Source: Thiomonas arsenitoxydans (GTDB lineage: Bacteria; Pseudomonadota; Gammaproteobacteria; Burkholderiales; Burkholderiaceae_C). From it: a stretch of 64,000 nt of DNA. Positions 44,966-54,596 of this stretch are shown one piece after another. Below the pieces are notes generated by a model. That model worked only from the letters and a program-made list of their open reading frames with translations, was not told the DNA's origin and did no database searches. Position 1 is the stretch's first letter. Each line of letters starts with the position of its first letter. The stretch lies in assembly GCF_000253115.1 (NCBI RefSeq), contig NC_014145.1, positions 1,984,001 to 2,048,000 on the forward strand. Direction: 5' to 3'. A program made the position numbers and the translations under genes.

Positions 44966-46300
44966 TCAGTTCTGGCCCATCAGCTCATCGAAACCGAGCG
45001 ATTTGTCCGTCGTCTGCGCCTGTGCGAACACGAAGTCGGTCACGTTGTTTTCCATGACGATGGCTTCGGCCTGCGCCATGCGCTCCTGATCGGCGTAGTA
45101 CCAGCGCACCAGATCCTGCGGCTGTTCGTAACTGGCGGCGAGTTCTTCAACGTAGGCGCGCACCTGTTCGGGCTTGGCTTGCAGATCGTGTTGCTTGACC
45201 AGCTCGGAAACGATCAGGCCCAGACGCACGCGGCGTTCAGCCTGCTCCTTGAACAATTCGGGCGGCAGCGGAGCTTTGTCGGCATCTTTCATACCGCGCT
45301 CGGCCAGATCTTGACGGGCGCTGGCCATCAGCTCATTCACTTCGTTTTGCACCAGCGCACTGGGCAGATCGACCGCGACGGCTTTTTGCAGCAGATCCAT
45401 GACGGCCAGCTTGTTGCGCTGCGTGAGACGCGATTTGACCTCGCGGCTCAGGTTACTGCGGATATCGTCGCGCAGATGCTGCACGTCGCCATCTTCAACG
45501 CCCAAGGCCCGGGCGAAATCGGCATCGACTTCCGGCAGCAGCGGCCATTCGACCTGGGTGACTTTCAGGGTGAATTGCGCCGTCTTACCGGCAACGGCGC
45601 GCCCCTGATAGTCCTCAGGGAAGTGCAGTTCGAAAATCTTGCTTTGCCCGGCTTGCAGCCCTTTGGTGGCGGCTTCGAACTCGGGCAGCATGCGGCCTTC
45701 GCCCTGAACGAAAGTGAAACCTTCGGCCTTGCCGCCTTCGAAAGCGGTGCCGTCGATGCGACCTTCAAAATCGACGGTGACGCGATCTCCGTCTTGCACT
45801 TCCAGCCCTTCGGACGTTTGACCGTTCGGCGCGGCTTCGCCACGCGTCACAAACTGGGTGCGCTGCTTGCGCAACACTTCGATGGTCTTGTCGATGGCGG
45901 CCTCGTCCACCTCGGCGGTCACGCGTTCGATAGCCTGGGTGGAGAGATCCGGGATCTGCACGTCGGGATAGACCTCGAACACAGCGTCGAACGCCACCAC
46001 GTCCGCTTCGACCCCTTCGGTCTTGGGGCTGAATTCCGGCGCACCCGCCACGCGCAGACGGGCGCTGGTGGCGATGTCGTAAAACGCGTTGCCGATCTTG
46101 TCTTGCAGCACTTCCATCTCGACGGACGGCGCGTAGCGCTGCGTCACCATGGACATCGGCACTTTGCCCGGGCGGAAGCCGGGCAGGCGCAGCGTGCGGC
46201 TCAGATTCTTCAGGCGGGAATTGATTTCGTTCTGCACAGCGGCCTTGGGCACGGTCACGGTCACACGGCGCTGCAGTTTGTCCAGGGTTTCGACAGTCAT
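44966..46300 (-). CDS. tig: Trigger factor (ribosome-associated chaperone/PPIase)
   Basis: The 444-residue protein has an N-terminal ribosome-binding domain with the signature LPGFRPGKVPMSMV (residues about 38-51), a central FKBP-like PPIase domain (about 165-250, QDGDRVTVDFEGRIDGTAFEGG) and a C-terminal helical chaperone domain. It binds nascent chains at the ribosome exit. First gene of the tig-clpP-clpX-lon series, with tRNA-Leu directly upstream on the same strand. Confidence 0.97.
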   Translation of the reverse strand: MTVETLDKLQRRVTVTVPKAAVQNEINSRLKNLSRTLRLPGFRPGKVPMSMVTQRYAPSVEMEVLQDKIGNAFYDIATSARLRVAGAPEFSPKTEGVEADVVAFDAVFEVYPDVQIPDLSTQAIERVTAEVDEAAIDKTIEVLRKQRTQFVTRGEAAPNGQTSEGLEVQDGDRVTVDFEGRIDGTAFEGGKAEGFTFVQGEGRMLPEFEAATKGLQAGQSKIFELHFPEDYQGRAVAGKTAQFTLKVTQVEWPLLPEVDADFARALGVEDGDVQHLRDDIRSNLSREVKSRLTQRNKLAVMDLLQKAVAVDLPSALVQNEVNELMASARQDLAERGMKDADKAPLPPELFKEQAERRVRLGLIVSELVKQHDLQAKPEQVRAYVEELAASYEQPQDLVRWYYADQERMAQAEAIVMENNVTDFVFAQAQTTDKSLGFDELMGQN

Positions 46301-46357
46301 GGGAAAGTCCAGTGTTCAAAAAAGGGATCAAAGACCGCCAAGCCTGCGCTTGCCGGT

Positions 46358-46444
46358 TGGTGCGAGGGGGGGGACTCGAACCCCCACGCCCGTGAAGGCG
46401 TCAGGACCTAAACCTGGTGCGTCTACCAATTTCGCCACCCTCGC
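46358..46444 (-). tRNA. tRNA-Leu (anticodon TAG)
   Basis: The 87-nt gene has acceptor GCGAGGG/CCCTCGC, anticodon loop TTTAGGT, a long variable arm, T-loop TTCGAGT and an encoded CCA. 46445-46614 shows no other gene. Confidence 0.95.
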
Positions 46445-46614
46445 GGGGTGATCTGTCGCCAAAAACTTTACGCTCGCGCCTTATGTTTCAACTCGGTCTC
46501 AACTGAGGCCCACCTCGGAAGGCGGCTATTCAGTGTGGCCTATTCACTGCGGCTTTGATTTTTGGGCAATCGGCTATTCTAGCTGCCTCCAGCCTGCCTG
46601 ATGCAGCGCTCAAC

Positions 46615-47457
46615 ATGCACCCGCCTCAAATCCCTGATTCCTGCGCCAAACCGCCCCCCGGCTCGTCGACTTATTACGCGCTGCAACGCTGCCCGCCCGC
46701 GCGCCGTGCGGCGCTGACGCTGTTGCTGGACGTGCATGTGCGGGTGCGCAGCATCGTCACCACGGTCAGCGACCCGGGTGTCGCACAAGCCAAGCTGGCC
46801 TGGTGGCATGCGCAGATGCTGGCGCTCGATCAAGACCAGGCAGAGCACCCTTGCCTGCGTGCTCTCGGGAGATGTTTTCGGGATCAGGGTCTGCGGCCAC
46901 AGGCGCTGCTCGGCCTGATCGAAAGCGTAGACATCGATCTACGACAGAACCGGTGGATGGATCGTGCCGCGCTCGTGCACTATTGCCGGGCGGGCAGTGG
47001 GCAGACGCTGCGCAATGCGGCAGCGCTGCTGGGGCTGACCGCGCGCCCCGCCCTGGACGCTGCGGAGGAACTGGGCGTGGCGCTGAAATTGACCAGCCAC
47101 ATCCGGCATCTGGGGCGTGATGTCGCGCAGGACCGGGTGTATCTGCCGCTCGATGCCCTGCAGCGGCATGGGGTCAAGGCGGTGGACTTGCAGCAGCGCG
47201 TGGTCAGCCCGCCCATTCGTGCCTTGCTGCAGGAACAAACCACACTGGCCCGCACGGCTTTGAGCACAGCTCGCGGCGCGCTCACACCCTACCCTGCCGC
47301 GCAGACCGCACCTCTACTGGCTCTTGGCGCCATATCGGAGGCGCTGCTGAGCGAAATCGAGCGGGCCGACTTTGCGGTACTGCACCAACGCATCAGCCTG
47401 ACGCCATTGCGCAAGCTCTGGATCAGCCGCACCTGTACCTTACGGCGCAGGAGTTAG
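46615..47457 (+). CDS. Squalene/phytoene synthase family protein
   Basis: The 280-residue trans-isoprenyl diphosphate synthase-like protein has STYYALQRCPPARRAAL near the start, DPGVAQAKLAWWHAQM, the segment ESVDIDLRQNRW and ALKLTSHIRHLGRDVAQDRVYLPLDAL. The last is the second Asp-containing motif (DxxxD-like RHLGRDVAQDRVYLP). The first Asp-rich motif (normally DDxxD) is poorly preserved here (SIVTTVSDPGVA). The family condenses prenyl diphosphates to squalene-type products (HpnC/HpnD/HpnE, CrtB). No hopanoid genes lie adjacent, so the exact reaction is open. Confidence 0.75.
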   Translation: MHPPQIPDSCAKPPPGSSTYYALQRCPPARRAALTLLLDVHVRVRSIVTTVSDPGVAQAKLAWWHAQMLALDQDQAEHPCLRALGRCFRDQGLRPQALLGLIESVDIDLRQNRWMDRAALVHYCRAGSGQTLRNAAALLGLTARPALDAAEELGVALKLTSHIRHLGRDVAQDRVYLPLDALQRHGVKAVDLQQRVVSPPIRALLQEQTTLARTALSTARGALTPYPAAQTAPLLALGAISEALLSEIERADFAVLHQRISLTPLRKLWISRTCTLRRRS

Positions 47458-47461
47458 CCGT

Positions 47462-49474
47462 TCAAGCCCGCTCAAGTTCGGCACGCAAGGCGCGGTATTC
47501 GTCGAGCGCCTCGGGATTGGCCAGCGCCGAGACGTTTTTCACCGGGTCGCCGTGAATCAGGTTGCGCACCGCGATTTCCACAATCTTGTTGCTCTTGGTG
47601 CGCGGAATATCGTGCACCTGCACGATCCGCACGGGCACATGGCGCGGCGTGGTGTTGTTGCGAATCTCACGCTTGATCGCGTCGATCAGCGCCTCGTCGA
47701 GCACCACGCCGTCGCGCAGACGCACGAACAGCACCACGCGCACATCGCCGTAAGTACCGGGCGGCCAGTTCTGGCCGATCACAATTGATTCGAGCACCGC
47801 GTCGATGCGCTCGACCTGGCGGTAAATTTCCGCCGTGCCGATGCGCACGCCGCCGGGATTGAGCGTTGCATCCGAGCGACCAAAAATGATGAAGCCGCCA
47901 TGCGACGTGCGTTGAATGTAGTCGCCATGCCACCATACATTCGGGAACTGCGCGAAGTAGGCGTCAAAGTATTTTTGGGCGCCTTTTTCCAGACTGCCGT
48001 CCACCAGAAAACCCAGCGGCATGGAGGGAAAGGGCTTGGTGCAGACCAACTCGCCTTTTTTCCCGTCCGGCAAAGGCTTGCCGTCGTCACCCGCCACGAT
48101 CACCGCCATGCCCAGAGCGCAGGCCTGAATCTCGCCGCGCCAGACCGGGTTCATGGGCGACCCGGCGATGAAGCAAGCCACCAGATCGGTGCCGCCCGAC
48201 AGGGAACTGAGGCAGATGTCGGCCTTCACCTTGCCGTAGATGTAGTCGAAGCCTTCGGGCGCCAGCGGCGAGCCGGTCGACATGAGGGTGCGAAGATCGC
48301 TGAGGCGGTGCGTGTGCATCGGCGCGATGCCCGACTTGCCCAGCGCCTCGATGAACTTGGCCGAGGTGCCGAGGTGCGTGAAACCCACCGCATCGGCGTA
48401 GTCGAACAAAATGGCGTTGTCGCGCACACCGGGCGAGCCGTCGTAAAGGCAAACCGTGGCCCCCTGGCTGAGCGCAGACATCAGCCAATTCCACATCATC
48501 CAGCCGCAAGTGGTGAAGAAGAACACGCGGTCTTCGGGATGAATATCGACCTGCAGCCGCATCTCGGCCAGATGCTTGAGCAGCACCCCGCCCGCGCGAT
48601 GCACAATGCATTTCGGCGCCCCGGTGGTGCCGCTTGAATACAGGATGTAGACCGGATGATCGAAGGGCTGCGCCGCGTATTGCACCGCCTGCGGGGTGAA
48701 TGGCGCGAGCGCATCCTCCCACACCTGAGCGTCGGCAATCGGCGCTAAGCTCAAGTTATGCCCGCGCGCCTGCGCCACATAGGGCACGACGACGGTTTTC
48801 ACCAGCGAGGGCAATTGCGGCACGAGTTCGGCCAGCTTCTCCAGGTTGGAAAAGGTTTTGCCGTTGTAGAAATAGCCGTCGCAGGCAATCAGCACCTTGG
48901 GCAGGGTCTGGCCGAAACGATCGAGCACGCCTTGCACCCCGAAGTCGGGCGAAGCGGAGGTGAAGGTGGCGCCGAGGCTGGTGGCCGCGAGCATGGCAAT
49001 CACCGTCTCGGGCATATTGGGCATATAGGCCGCAACCCGGTCTCCGGGCTGGACGCCCCAATGCTTCAAGGCTTGCTGCAGCCGAGAGACTTCGGCGTGC
49101 AATTCGCGCCAGCTCAGACGGCGTTGCACCTGATCTTCGCCCCAGAAATGCAGCGCTATGGCATCGTCATTGCGGCGCAGCAGGTTCTGGGCGAAGTTGA
49201 GGCGGGCGTCCGGGAAGAATCGCGCGCCGGGCATGCGCTCGGCGTCGATCAGCACTCGCTCGCCTTTGTGCTCGGCGATCACGCCGGAGGTCTCCCACAC
49301 CGCGTCCCAGAACTGGGCCTGCTCGGCGATCGACCAATCGAGCAAGTCTTGGTAAGTCTGCAAATGCAGGCCGTGGCGCTCATTCACCCAATGACGAAAT
49401 GCCTCGACGTGCGAAGCGGCGATGCGCTGCGGCGAGGGCAACCAAAGCGGCTGGTTGGTTTCGGAATCTGGCAT
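47462..49474 (-). CDS. aacS: Acetoacetyl-CoA synthetase
   Basis: The 670-residue ANL-superfamily ligase activates acetoacetate with ATP and CoA. It shows the N-terminal ACAS segment FRHWVNERHGLHLQTYQDLLDWSI, the P-loop-like YILYSSGTTGAPKCIVH, the core DDVFFFTTCGWMMWNW-type segment and the hinge/A8 region GRSDATLNPGGVRIGTAEIYR. The PRTKSNKIVEI end carries the catalytic Lys. It probably serves ketone-body or polyhydroxybutyrate turnover together with the thioesterase and SDR genes upstream on the same strand. ATG 49474 chosen; upstream codons are not conserved. Confidence 0.92.
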   Translation of the reverse strand: MPDSETNQPLWLPSPQRIAASHVEAFRHWVNERHGLHLQTYQDLLDWSIAEQAQFWDAVWETSGVIAEHKGERVLIDAERMPGARFFPDARLNFAQNLLRRNDDAIALHFWGEDQVQRRLSWRELHAEVSRLQQALKHWGVQPGDRVAAYMPNMPETVIAMLAATSLGATFTSASPDFGVQGVLDRFGQTLPKVLIACDGYFYNGKTFSNLEKLAELVPQLPSLVKTVVVPYVAQARGHNLSLAPIADAQVWEDALAPFTPQAVQYAAQPFDHPVYILYSSGTTGAPKCIVHRAGGVLLKHLAEMRLQVDIHPEDRVFFFTTCGWMMWNWLMSALSQGATVCLYDGSPGVRDNAILFDYADAVGFTHLGTSAKFIEALGKSGIAPMHTHRLSDLRTLMSTGSPLAPEGFDYIYGKVKADICLSSLSGGTDLVACFIAGSPMNPVWRGEIQACALGMAVIVAGDDGKPLPDGKKGELVCTKPFPSMPLGFLVDGSLEKGAQKYFDAYFAQFPNVWWHGDYIQRTSHGGFIIFGRSDATLNPGGVRIGTAEIYRQVERIDAVLESIVIGQNWPPGTYGDVRVVLFVRLRDGVVLDEALIDAIKREIRNNTTPRHVPVRIVQVHDIPRTKSNKIVEIAVRNLIHGDPVKNVSALANPEALDEYRALRAELERA

Positions 49475-49496
49475 GACGCAATCTCTCGAATAGAGG

Positions 49497-49934
49497 TCAG
49501 TTTGAGTCGGCATGCTGCGTGAGCAATTCGCGCAGCCTATCGGGCAAGGGCGCGCTCTTGCGCCGCGGAAAATCCACCCAGACCACGCGCGAACCGCCAC
49601 TGGCGTAGATCGTGTCGGGATCGTCGGTGCGGCTGAGTAAGGTGTAGGTGTCGAAGCTGGTACGCCCCACATCGGTGGTGTAGAGCCGCGCCAGCACCTC
49701 GCCCGGATACTTCAATTCGATCTGAAAATTGCAGAAAGCGTTGACGATCACTGGCCCCAGCCCTGCGGGGTTGGCGGGTACGCCGGTTTCGCGCAGCCAC
49801 TCCAGGCGGATGATTTCCATGTAGCGGAAATAGATCGTGTTGTTCACATGGCCCATCACATCCATATCGCCCCAGCGTATGGGCAGGGTCAGGGTGTGGA
49901 CCAGTTGTTTTTGTTCAGGGATTTCGAATCGCAT
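49497..49934 (-). CDS. Acyl-CoA thioesterase (4-hydroxybenzoyl-CoA thioesterase family)
   Basis: The 145-residue hot-dog-fold protein has IRWGDMDVMGHVNNTIYFRYMEIIRLEWL, where the Asp of GDMDxxGHVNN is the catalytic residue of the YbgC/4HBT group. It ends with a segment typical of these enzymes (SRVVWVDFPRRKSAPLPDRL). It hydrolyses acyl-CoA. Located between aacS (22 nt) and the SDR gene, all on the same strand, suggesting a fatty-acid or ketone-body unit. Confidence 0.88.
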   Translation of the reverse strand: MRFEIPEQKQLVHTLTLPIRWGDMDVMGHVNNTIYFRYMEIIRLEWLRETGVPANPAGLGPVIVNAFCNFQIELKYPGEVLARLYTTDVGRTSFDTYTLLSRTDDPDTIYASGGSRVVWVDFPRRKSAPLPDRLRELLTQHADSN

Positions 49935-49945
49935 CGGGCTTTTCC

Positions 49946-50728
49946 TCAAATGCCAAAGCCATCATCAGCCGTCAGAACGGCGCCGTTGACCAGGCTGCTT
50001 TGCCCGCTGGCGAGCATGACCAGCATGGCGTCGAGATCTTCGGGCTTGCCCAGGCGTTTGCGCGGCAGCATCTGCATCAGACGCTGGCCCGCCTCGGTCT
50101 GCCAGTGATGGTGGTTCATCTCGGTATCGATATAGCCGGGACAGATGGCGTTGACATTGATGCCGTATTTGCCCCACTCCACCGCCATCGCCCGCGTCAT
50201 GTGAATCACGGCGGCCTTGCTCATGGCATAGACCCCCAGCTTGGGTATCACCCGCAGCCCGGCCACCGAGGCCACGTTGATGATGCGCCCGCCGGCCCAG
50301 GTGCCCGGCGTCACGCCCAGCGAACGCGCCACCATGCGCCGCGCCACCTCCTGCGCCACAAAAAAGGCTCCGCGCACATTGGTGCCGAAAACGTCATCGA
50401 AATCTTCGGGCGTGGCGTCGAGCAGTTTTTGCTGCGCAGAAATGCCCGCGTTGTTCACCAGGATGTCGATCGGCCCCATCTCGGTCTCGGCATGCGCCAC
50501 CGCCGCGCGAATGCTGGCGCTATCGGTGACATCGAGTTCGACCACATGGGCGTCGCCCCCCTGCCCTTCGATGCGGGCCCGCAGTTCCTTGAGCCGCTCC
50601 ATGCGCCGACCGCTGAGCACCACGGCGGCCCCCGCCTGCGCCAGCACCTCGGCAAATCGCCAGCCGAGCCCGCTCGATGCCCCAGTGACTAGGGCGACGC
50701 GGCCCGAAAGTTCGATGGTGTATGCCAT
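49946..50728 (-). CDS. Short-chain dehydrogenase/reductase
   Basis: The 260-residue Rossmann-fold SDR has cofactor loop TGASSGLGWRFAEVL (TGxxxGxG), NNAGIS, the Ser before the active YAMSK (catalytic Tyr and Lys in GVYAMSKAAVIH) and PGYIDTEM. The basic residues after strand 2 (SGRRMERLKEL) favour NADP(H). It overlaps or abuts the thioesterase gene. Substrate unknown; a 3-oxoacyl or 3-hydroxyacyl substrate fits the neighbours. Confidence 0.88.
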   Translation of the reverse strand: MAYTIELSGRVALVTGASSGLGWRFAEVLAQAGAAVVLSGRRMERLKELRARIEGQGGDAHVVELDVTDSASIRAAVAHAETEMGPIDILVNNAGISAQQKLLDATPEDFDDVFGTNVRGAFFVAQEVARRMVARSLGVTPGTWAGGRIINVASVAGLRVIPKLGVYAMSKAAVIHMTRAMAVEWGKYGINVNAICPGYIDTEMNHHHWQTEAGQRLMQMLPRKRLGKPEDLDAMLVMLASGQSSLVNGAVLTADDGFGI

Positions 50729-50905
50729 GTCTATCCTTGAGAATAAAGCGCAGCAGGCCGTCAGTCGATTCTTGGCTGACTGCCTTGCGCTGATGACACA
50801 ATGGTAGAGGCAGCCGAGATGCGCGTCGGCTCGACCGTGGCTAAGTCTGCAGTGCAACAATCTCGCCACGCCTCCTCCATCCCGCAACCGCGCCCCAGAT
50901 CAACC

Positions 50906-51454
50906 ATGCAACAGCGACAGCCCAGCCTGCTTCAGCGTTATCTGCAATGGGAGGAAGGCTTGACCCTTGCGGCCAATCGTTTGAGTCGGCAGGCCTGGGT
51001 GCGCCGCTTCTTTTCTGCCATCAGCCGCCTTGGCAACGGCTGGGGCTGGGCGGCCATTTTGTGTTTGCTGCTCTGGCTCGATGGGCGCGAGGCGATCTCG
51101 CCGATCCTCTGGTTAATCGTGACCACGTTCATCGGCACCGGCCTGTACTGGTCGATCAAGCGTCTGGCGGCCCGTCCGCGCCCGAGCGAACATTGCCATC
51201 GCATCGTGCTCAGCGAACCCCCGCTCGATCAGTTCAGCTTTCCCTCCGGCCACACCCTGCATGCGGTGAACTTCACCCTGCAGATCCTGTTTTTCGCCCC
51301 GATACTGGGCTGGATTGCTGTGCCGTTTGCCCTGTTGATCGCTGCGTCGCGGCTAATTCTGGGGCTGCATTACCTCTCCGATGTCCTCGTCGGCGCAGTG
51401 CTCGGCATGCTGCTCGCCACCTTCGCCCTGGCCTTGCGAATTTCCGTGATGTGA
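50906..51454 (+). CDS. PAP2-family membrane phosphatase
   Basis: The 182-residue protein has the three PAP2 motifs: KRLAARPRP (KxxxxxxRP), [10 protein letters not shown] (PSGH) and [13 protein letters not shown] (SRxxxxxHxxxD), between hydrophobic helices. Such enzymes dephosphorylate lipid phosphates such as undecaprenyl pyrophosphate or phosphatidate at the membrane surface. The chosen ATG ([12 protein letters not shown]) precedes the conserved part; earlier in-frame ATGs exist at 50801 and 50819. moaA follows on the same strand. Confidence 0.88.
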   Translation: MQQRQPSLLQRYLQWEEGLTLAANRLSRQAWVRRFFSAISRLGNGWGWAAILCLLLWLDGREAISPILWLIVTTFIGTGLYWSIKRLAARPRPSEHCHRIVLSEPPLDQFSFPSGHTLHAVNFTLQILFFAPILGWIAVPFALLIAASRLILGLHYLSDVLVGAVLGMLLATFALALRISVM

Positions 51455-51510
51455 ACAGGCCCGGGGGCCGAAACAGCGCGGCGCTCGCCCGCTTTGTCGA
51501 TAATGGCGTT

Positions 51511-52647
51511 ATGTCCGAACGCATAATTCCCATCGTCGACCATCATTACGCGACAAGCGTGCCGTCCGTCCCTGCCGACACCGGCAGCGCGCCGCAGCAG
51601 CCGACCGACCGTTTTCACCGCCCTCTGCACGATTTGCGGATCTCGGTGACCGACCGCTGCAACTTTCGCTGCACCTACTGCATGCCGAAAGAGATATTCG
51701 ACAAACACTATGAATTCCTGTCGCATGCCGACTTGCTGAGCTTCGAGGAAATCACCCGCGCGGCCCGGATTTTCATGTCCCTTGGCGTGCGCAAAATCCG
51801 GCTCACTGGCGGTGAACCGCTGCTGCGCAAAAACCTCGAACGACTGGTGGAGATGCTGCACGGCCTGCGCACCCCGGAGGGTCTGGCGCCCGAACTGACG
51901 CTGACGACCAACGGCTCCATTCTCGCCCGCAAGGCGACCTTGCTCAAGGAGGCGAGGCTCGATCGCGTCACCGTCAGCCTCGACGCGCTGGATGATGCGG
52001 CCTTCCGCCAGATGAACGATGTCGACTTCCCCGTGGCCGAAGTGCTGCGGGGCATCGACGCCGCCCTAGCCGCGGGCCTCGGGCCGGTGAAAGTCAACAT
52101 GGTGGTCAAGCGCGGCACCAACGACGCGCAGATACTGCCGATGGCCGAACATTTCCGCGGCACCGGCGTAGTGCTGCGTTTCATCGAATACATGGATGTG
52201 GGCAACACCAACGGCTGGCGCATGGACGAAGTGCTGCCGTCGCAACAGGTCATCGACCGCATTCACGCCGTCCATGCGCTGCATCCGCTGGAGCCGCACA
52301 GCGCCGGCGAAACCGCCCAGCGATGGGCCTATGACGATGGCGCGGGTGAGATCGGCGTGATTTCCAGCGTGACCCGCGCCTTTTGCGGCGACTGCAACCG
52401 CGCCCGGCTGTCGATGGAAGGCAAGCTCTACCTCTGCCTGTTCGCCACCCACGGCCACGACGTGCGCGCCCTGCTGCGCGGCGATCCGCGCAGCGGCCTG
52501 GCCCCGGTCAGCGACGAGCAGCTGCGCGCCGCGCTGGCGCAGGTCTGGACGGCGCGAGATGACCGATATTCCCTGCTGCGCGGCACGGCAGCAGGTCTGG
52601 CCCAGCGTGCCGAGCGCAGGGTTGAGATGTCTTACATCGGCGGCTGA
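51511..52647 (+). CDS. moaA: GTP 3',8-cyclase MoaA
   Basis: The 378-residue radical SAM enzyme starts molybdenum cofactor synthesis. The N-terminal cluster motif is CNFRCTYC (CxxxCxxC, about residues 49-56), followed by [13 protein letters not shown]. The C-terminal cluster Cys residues lie in [10 protein letters not shown] and LYLCLF. The protein ends in the conserved Gly-Gly tail (MSYIGG), which is needed for activity. About 40 extra N-terminal residues form a variable leader. Eight nt separate it from the amidotransferase gene. Confidence 0.95.
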   Translation: MSERIIPIVDHHYATSVPSVPADTGSAPQQPTDRFHRPLHDLRISVTDRCNFRCTYCMPKEIFDKHYEFLSHADLLSFEEITRAARIFMSLGVRKIRLTGGEPLLRKNLERLVEMLHGLRTPEGLAPELTLTTNGSILARKATLLKEARLDRVTVSLDALDDAAFRQMNDVDFPVAEVLRGIDAALAAGLGPVKVNMVVKRGTNDAQILPMAEHFRGTGVVLRFIEYMDVGNTNGWRMDEVLPSQQVIDRIHAVHALHPLEPHSAGETAQRWAYDDGAGEIGVISSVTRAFCGDCNRARLSMEGKLYLCLFATHGHDVRALLRGDPRSGLAPVSDEQLRAALAQVWTARDDRYSLLRGTAAGLAQRAERRVEMSYIGG

Positions 52648-52655
52648 AAGCGGCC

Positions 52656-54572
52656 ATGTGCGGCATTGCGGGTCGCCTGAACTGGAACGCGCCCATCGAT
52701 CCCGCGCAGCTTGCCGCGATGATCGGCCAGCTGCATCACCGCGGGCCTGATCAGCAGGGGTTCTACAACAAAGGACCGATCGGTCTGGCCCACGCCCGCC
52801 TGAGCATCATCGACCTGTCCGGCGGCGACCAGCCGATGTGCAACGAAGACGGCACGGTATGGGTGGTCTTCAACGGCGAGATTTTCAATTACATCGAACT
52901 GCGCGCCGAGCTGCAGCGCCGCGGCCATCGCTTCGCCACGCAGTCCGATACCGAAGTGCTGGTGCACCTGTATGAAGACCACGGCGACGCGCTGGTCGAT
53001 CAGCTCAACGGCCAGTTCGCCTTCGCCCTGTGGGACGTGCCGCGTCAGCGCCTGCTGCTGGCCCGCGACCGCACCGGCATCCGGCCGCTGTTTCACACTC
53101 GCGTGCCGGGCGGTCTGGCCTTTGCCTCCGAGGTCAAGGCCTTGTTCGCCCTGCCCGAAGTGCCGCGCCGTCTGGATGCGAAAGCGCTGGGCGAAGTCTT
53201 CACCTACTGGGCACCCCTGCCGCCACACGCCGTATTCGAGGGCATCGAGTCTCTGCCGCCCGGCCATATGATGTCGGTCGACGCTCGCGGCACGCAGACG
53301 CGCCGCTATTGGGATTGGAGCTTTCCCCCAGCCTCGATCGAAGACGAGCGCTCGGCCGCCGCCTGCGCCGACGAGCTGCGCGACCTGCTGATCGACGCGG
53401 TGCGGCTGCAACTGCGCGCCGATGTGCCCGTGGCCGCCTATCTCAGCGGCGGCCTCGATTCTTCCATCGTCACCACCCTGATCTGCCACTACACCGACAC
53501 GCCGCTGCGCACTTTTTCCCTCACTTTCGACGACGCCGAATTCGACGAAAGCCCCTGGCAGCAGCAACTCGTGCGCCACCTGGGCACCGATCACACCACG
53601 GTGCACTGCACCCGCGCCGACATCGCCGCCGCCTTCCCGCGCACCATTGCCCACACTGAGACACCCATCGTGCGCACCGCCCCCGCGCCCATGATGCTGC
53701 TGGCCGCAGGGGTGCGCGCCGCGGGCTACAAGGTGGCGCTCACTGGCGAAGGCGCCGACGAAGTCTTCGGCGGCTACGACCTGTTCAAGGAAGCCCGGGT
53801 GCGCCGCTTCATGGCCCGGCAGCCCGCTTCGCGCTGGCGCCCTCGCCTGCTCGAACGCCTCTACCCCTATCTCAAACACTCCCCGGCCGCCGGCCGCGCG
53901 ATGACCGAGCGTTTTTTCCGCGAAGGCGAAGCGCATTTCCGCGAGCCCTGGTTCGCCCACCTGCCGCGCTGGACCACCACACGGCGCATCACCGGCTTTC
54001 TGTCGCCGGAATGGCGCGCCGCGGCCACGGCGGCCGACCCCATCGCCACCCTCGCCGCGCAACTCCCCGCCGACATCTCGCGCTGGGAGCCGCTCTGCCA
54101 GGATCAGTACATCGAGGCGCATACCCTGATGTCGGGCTATCTGCTGTGTTCTCAGGGCGATCGCATGGCCATGGCGCAGTCCATCGAGACCCGTTTTCCC
54201 TTCCTCGATCACCGGCTGATCGCCTTCGCCAGCCAACTCCCTCCGCGCTACAAACTCATGGGCTTGGTGGAAAAATACCTGCTCAAACGCAGCATGGACG
54301 GCCTGCTGCCCGACGCGCTGCGCCATCGCACCAAGCAACCTTACCGCGCCCCCGACAGCCAGAGTTTTTTTCACAATGGCGAACCCGTCGATTACGTGGC
54401 CGACCTGTTCAGCGTGGCGCGCCTCAAAGAGGCGGGCTACTTCGACCCGGAGGCGGCGATTCGCCTGTTCGACAAGGCACGCGCTGGAAAAGTCATCGGC
54501 TTTGGTGACAATATGGCCTTTGTCGGCATGCTCTCCACCCTGCTTCTGCACGACCAGTTCATCCGGCGCTGA
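52656..54572 (+). CDS. Asparagine-synthetase-like amidotransferase (exosortase/EPS-associated type)
   Basis: The 638-residue protein has an N-terminal class II glutamine amidotransferase domain starting MCGIAGRLNWN (catalytic Cys2), with HHRGPDQQGFY. The C-terminal asparagine-synthase domain has the ATP pyrophosphatase loop YLSGGLDSSIV (SGGxDS) and GEGADEVFGGYD. Family knowledge: this length and style match the amidotransferase 1 of exosortase-A/EPS loci as well as AsnB. The next gene encodes a GNAT/FemAB-like protein, also typical of such loci. No other EPS genes are adjacent. Confidence 0.85.
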   Translation: MCGIAGRLNWNAPIDPAQLAAMIGQLHHRGPDQQGFYNKGPIGLAHARLSIIDLSGGDQPMCNEDGTVWVVFNGEIFNYIELRAELQRRGHRFATQSDTEVLVHLYEDHGDALVDQLNGQFAFALWDVPRQRLLLARDRTGIRPLFHTRVPGGLAFASEVKALFALPEVPRRLDAKALGEVFTYWAPLPPHAVFEGIESLPPGHMMSVDARGTQTRRYWDWSFPPASIEDERSAAACADELRDLLIDAVRLQLRADVPVAAYLSGGLDSSIVTTLICHYTDTPLRTFSLTFDDAEFDESPWQQQLVRHLGTDHTTVHCTRADIAAAFPRTIAHTETPIVRTAPAPMMLLAAGVRAAGYKVALTGEGADEVFGGYDLFKEARVRRFMARQPASRWRPRLLERLYPYLKHSPAAGRAMTERFFREGEAHFREPWFAHLPRWTTTRRITGFLSPEWRAAATAADPIATLAAQLPADISRWEPLCQDQYIEAHTLMSGYLLCSQGDRMAMAQSIETRFPFLDHRLIAFASQLPPRYKLMGLVEKYLLKRSMDGLLPDALRHRTKQPYRAPDSQSFFHNGEPVDYVADLFSVARLKEAGYFDPEAAIRLFDKARAGKVIGFGDNMAFVGMLSTLLLHDQFIRR

Positions 54573-54596
54573 CCCTTCGCGAACCCGCGCTCCTCC